DNA of 64,000 nt from an uncultured Streptomyces sp. (GTDB lineage: Bacteria > Actinomycetota > Actinomycetes > Streptomycetales > Streptomycetaceae), in the NCBI RefSeq assembly GCF_947488945.1, contig NZ_CANLBS010000013.1:1-64000 (forward strand), in the 5' to 3' direction. The translations under genes and the position numbers were made by a program. Below the pieces are notes generated by a model. That model was not told the origin of the DNA. It did no database searches and was given only the letters and a program-made list of their open reading frames with translations. Numbering within the stretch: position 1 is the stretch's first letter; each line of letters starts with the position of its first letter. Below are positions 61,685 to 64,000 of the stretch, in pieces.

Positions 61685-62514
61685 CGGCGTGCTCCCGGCG
61701 GTCGTACCTGCGTGAGCTCCTACCGTAGCGCCGGACGGGGGCGCGGTGCCGGGGTACGGGGGAACGGGCGTGGGTGGTGCTGCGGCCGCCGGCGCCCGGA
61801 GGGGTGTGCGGCGCGCACTGCCGGGTGCCCCTCGCGCCCCCGGAGTCTCCGGCGGTGGGCGGCCGGTTCTCTTTTCGCCGCGGTGAATTCTCGTCGTCGG
61901 GTGCGTGAAGTGGACGGGTGCGATCTCGGCCGGTGGGTGGATGGTGGCGGGGAGAGGAGATGGGTCGCGTGCGCGGATGCGGCGGGGCGCGGGGTGCGGA
62001 GAGGGCGGCGGGGGCCGGAGCGGGCGGGGTCGCCGGGGCCGTCGGGGGGCGCCGGCCGCGGGAGCCGTGGTGGGCGCCGGGTCGGAGACCGGGGTGGGCC
62101 AGGGGTTCCGGGCCGGGATTCACCCCGGGCCGCGGCATCCGTCTGACCTGGGGCGCGTCCGGCCGGCAGAGGGAAGGGCGCGCGGGATCTCCGGTACCCC
62201 CTCATGTGCGCCCCCTGGCAACGTCCCTCGCCACCCCTACGACCCCTGAGATATCGCCCCTCCGTGTGAGGCGCGTAGATACTGTGACCGTTGTGGCCGG
62301 ACGGGTTCCTGTGCAAGATTTCCACAAGCGCTTGCCCCGTCCGGCGTGCGCGGGGTCAGGGGGGTAGGTATCAGGCCACCGCCACGGGGTGGCCGCTCGG
62401 TTCCATCCCGGCGTGCAGGTGCCTCGGGCACGCACGGCGGGCAGTTCGGACATGGTGCCGACCGGTTCCAGGTGACCTTGGTCGGCACCTCAAACGGGGA
62501 GGCTGACGCCAGTC
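61685..62514. other. Long intergenic region upstream of the LAL regulator
   Basis: About 830 bases carry no credible gene. A 9-bp inverted repeat at 62297-62305/62336-62344 with an inner GCAAG/CTTGC pair makes a possible hairpin. A 10-bp inverted repeat lies at 62454-62463/62480-62489 just before the regulator start. The first ~600 bases are GC-rich without feature. Confidence 0.45.
62454..62489 (+). promoter_or_regulatory. Inverted repeat upstream of the LAL regulator
   Basis: GGTGCCGACC (62454-62463) and GGTCGGCACC (62480-62489) are perfect inverted repeats with a 16-base spacer, ending 25 bases before the GTG start. This could be an operator or a leader hairpin. Confidence 0.55.
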
Positions 62515-64000
62515 GTGCTGGTGCACCGAGACGAACAACTGGCCCAGCTCCGCCGGGCCTTCCGGGCCTGCGAGGAGCAGGGGTACGGCCACGTGGCGCT
62601 GGTGACCGGCGCGGTGGGAAGCGGCAAGACGCAGGTGCTGGAGGAATTCGGGGAGTGGGCGGCGGCCGCGGGGGCCCGGGTGCTCGCCGCCGGCGGTTCA
62701 CGGGCGGAGCACGGCCTGCAGTTCGAGGTGCTCGGTCAGCTCCTCTACCACGCCCGGCTCGGCAAGGAGGACGCCTCGCGCCTCGGTGATCTGCTGCGCG
62801 AGGCGGCGCTCTCGCTGCCGGACGCGCGGCCGGTTGCGGAGTCGGACCAGTTAGCGGCCGACGGCCCCGGCTGGGCGCCGCTGCTGCGTGGCGTGTTCGG
62901 CACCCTGCTCGAACTGGCGGAGCAGGCGCCGCTGGTCATCAGCGTCGACGATCTGCACCACATGGACGCGGCCTCGCTGCACTGTCTGCTGTACGTGATC
63001 CGGCGGTTGCGTCACGCGCGGATCATGGTGCTGCTGTCGGAGGCGCCCGTGCCGCGCCCCGCGCATCCGCTGTTCCACGCGGAGCTGCGCAGCCAGCCGC
63101 GGTTCGCCCGGATCGACCTGCCGCCGCTGTCGACCGATTCCGTCGCCCGTCTGCTGGGCGAGGACCGGGCGTCCGGGGACGTACGGGACGACGCGCGTCA
63201 GCTCGTGCTCATGGCGGGCGGCAATCCGCTGCTCACCCAGGCGCTCGTGGAGGAGCGTTCCGACCGGGCGCTGCGTCCCTCGGCTCCGCACGCGCGGGGC
63301 GGCGACGGGTTCGACCAGGCCGTGCTGCGCTGCCTCTACCGCCACGAGCCGGGCGTGCGCCGCACGGCCCGTGCGCTGGCGGTGCTGGACGACGCGGCGC
63401 CGGCCGAACTGCTCGGCCAGGTCCTGGACGTGCTGCCGGACTCCACCGCGACCGTGGTCCGCATCCTGCACGGTTCGGGACTCGTCGAGGGCGGGCGCCT
63501 GCGTCATCCGCGCATCGTGTCGTCGATCCTCTCGGACATGCCCGTGGAGGAGCGGCGCAGGCTGCACCGGAGGGCCGCGGAGGTGCTGCACGAGCAGGGT
63601 GCGGAACCCTGTGCGGTGGCCGGACACCTGGTGGCCTCGGGGTGGACCCGCGCGCCGTGGGTGGTACCGGTCCTCAAGGACGCCGCGGCGCACGCCCTGT
63701 CGTCGGGGCGGCCCGACGTGGCCGCCGCGTGCCTGCGGCTGGTGGTGCGCGCGGAACCGGACGAGGAGCGGCGCATTCCCGTGGTGCGGATGCTGGTGGA
63801 GGCGCGCTGGCAGGTCAATCCGGCGGCGGTCTCCGCCCCTCTCGGTGAGCTGGTGGAGGCGGCGCGGTCCGCGGGCTGGTCCACGGCCACGGGCCTGGAC
63901 ATCGTGCCGTACCTGCTGTGGCAGGGCCGGGCCGAGGAGGCCGTGGCCGCGGTCAGCGGGTTCACCCCGGGAGAGCGGGGCGAGGGGGCGGGGCGGTTGC
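62515..64000 (+). CDS. LAL-type (LuxR/AAA) regulator, 3' truncated by the window
   Basis: The visible 495 residues begin MLVHRDEQLAQLRRAF. An AAA ATPase domain carries Walker A GAVGSGKTQ (residues ~32-40) and Walker B-like LVISVDDLHHMD. Helical repeats start (HRRAAEVLHEQGAEPCAVAG), as in large MalT/LAL regulators. The C-terminal LuxR HTH expected in this family lies outside the window. GTG 62515 has GGGGAGG 12 bases upstream; GTG 62521 is an alternative. LAL proteins often activate secondary-metabolite or sugar genes. Confidence 0.8.
   Translation, partial: MLVHRDEQLAQLRRAFRACEEQGYGHVALVTGAVGSGKTQVLEEFGEWAAAAGARVLAAGGSRAEHGLQFEVLGQLLYHARLGKEDASRLGDLLREAALSLPDARPVAESDQLAADGPGWAPLLRGVFGTLLELAEQAPLVISVDDLHHMDAASLHCLLYVIRRLRHARIMVLLSEAPVPRPAHPLFHAELRSQPRFARIDLPPLSTDSVARLLGEDRASGDVRDDARQLVLMAGGNPLLTQALVEERSDRALRPSAPHARGGDGFDQAVLRCLYRHEPGVRRTARALAVLDDAAPAELLGQVLDVLPDSTATVVRILHGSGLVEGGRLRHPRIVSSILSDMPVEERRRLHRRAAEVLHEQGAEPCAVAGHLVASGWTRAPWVVPVLKDAAAHALSSGRPDVAAACLRLVVRAEPDEERRIPVVRMLVEARWQVNPAAVSAPLGELVEAARSAGWSTATGLDIVPYLLWQGRAEEAVAAVSGFTPGERGEGAGRL

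Noticed and set aside
1-64000. CRISPR array, rRNA or tRNA genes
   Set aside because: I saw no regularly spaced direct repeats and no sequence with the features of tRNA or rRNA; a covariance-model scan would be needed to exclude a divergent tRNA.

Overview
The window is high-GC actinobacterial DNA, almost certainly from a Streptomyces chromosome. The signs are strong third-position GC bias, GTG/TTG starts, GTGA/ATGA stop-start overlaps, a chaplin, an AfsA/ScbR gamma-butyrolactone locus, a CebR box in front of a GH12 cellulase, and many decayed genes as in chromosome-arm accessory DNA.

Layout. 1-1.8 kb: 3' part of a secreted ricin-B lectin/FG-GAP protein. 2.0-12.7 kb: accessory DNA with a broken toxin-antitoxin pair, an MFS fragment, an ECF sigma factor with its partner membrane protein, an ATP-grasp protein, a few orphan genes and many frameshifted remnants (IS256 and IS5 ends, an HTH/coiled-coil protein, a zinc alcohol dehydrogenase, DUF6879 and DUF6415 proteins). 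12.7-15.3 kb: alpha/beta hydrolase, TetR regulator, DMT transporter. 15.5-29.2 kb: one long leftward gene cluster. 29.3-32.1 kb: its probable signalling locus, made of an SDR protein, AfsA and a divergent ScbR-type receptor, with three ARE-like sites. 32.4-37.6 kb: MerR-like protein and a partner-switching set (two STAS proteins, one frameshifted; a GAF/SpoIIE phosphatase; an anti-sigma-type ATPase). 38.0-48.7 kb: chaplin, MFS/TetR pair, oxidoreductases with an ArsR regulator, a dead replication-relaxation gene, an IS630 remnant and a DeoR/DUF4406 pair. 49.1-62 kb: more core-like genes, including GNAT, acyl-CoA dehydrogenase/PadR, GH12-CBM2 cellulase, a sugar ABC importer with a BNR-repeat secreted protein, a PQQ-propeller lipoprotein and a second, intact toxin-antitoxin pair. 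62.5-64 kb: 5' part of an AAA/LuxR-type (LAL) regulator, cut by the window end.

The most interesting system is the 15.5-29.2 kb cluster. It combines a SerA-like dehydrogenase with SbnA and SbnB, which make L-2,3-diaminopropionate (L-Dap) from O-phosphoserine and glutamate. It adds a PaaK-type adenylating ligase, an AsnB-type amidotransferase, an aspartyl/asparaginyl beta-hydroxylase, an ATP-grasp ligase, an orphan DUF1116 (AllG-like) protein, an M20 dipeptidase and an MFS exporter. There is no NRPS. The logic resembles the dapdiamide/A19009 type of L-Dap amide dipeptides, but the oxygenase type, the DUF1116 protein and the M20 enzyme do not fit that template exactly. Two 22-bp ARE-like repeats in front of the first gene and one between afsA and scbR suggest gamma-butyrolactone control. 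The product is an inference; the enzyme families are well supported.
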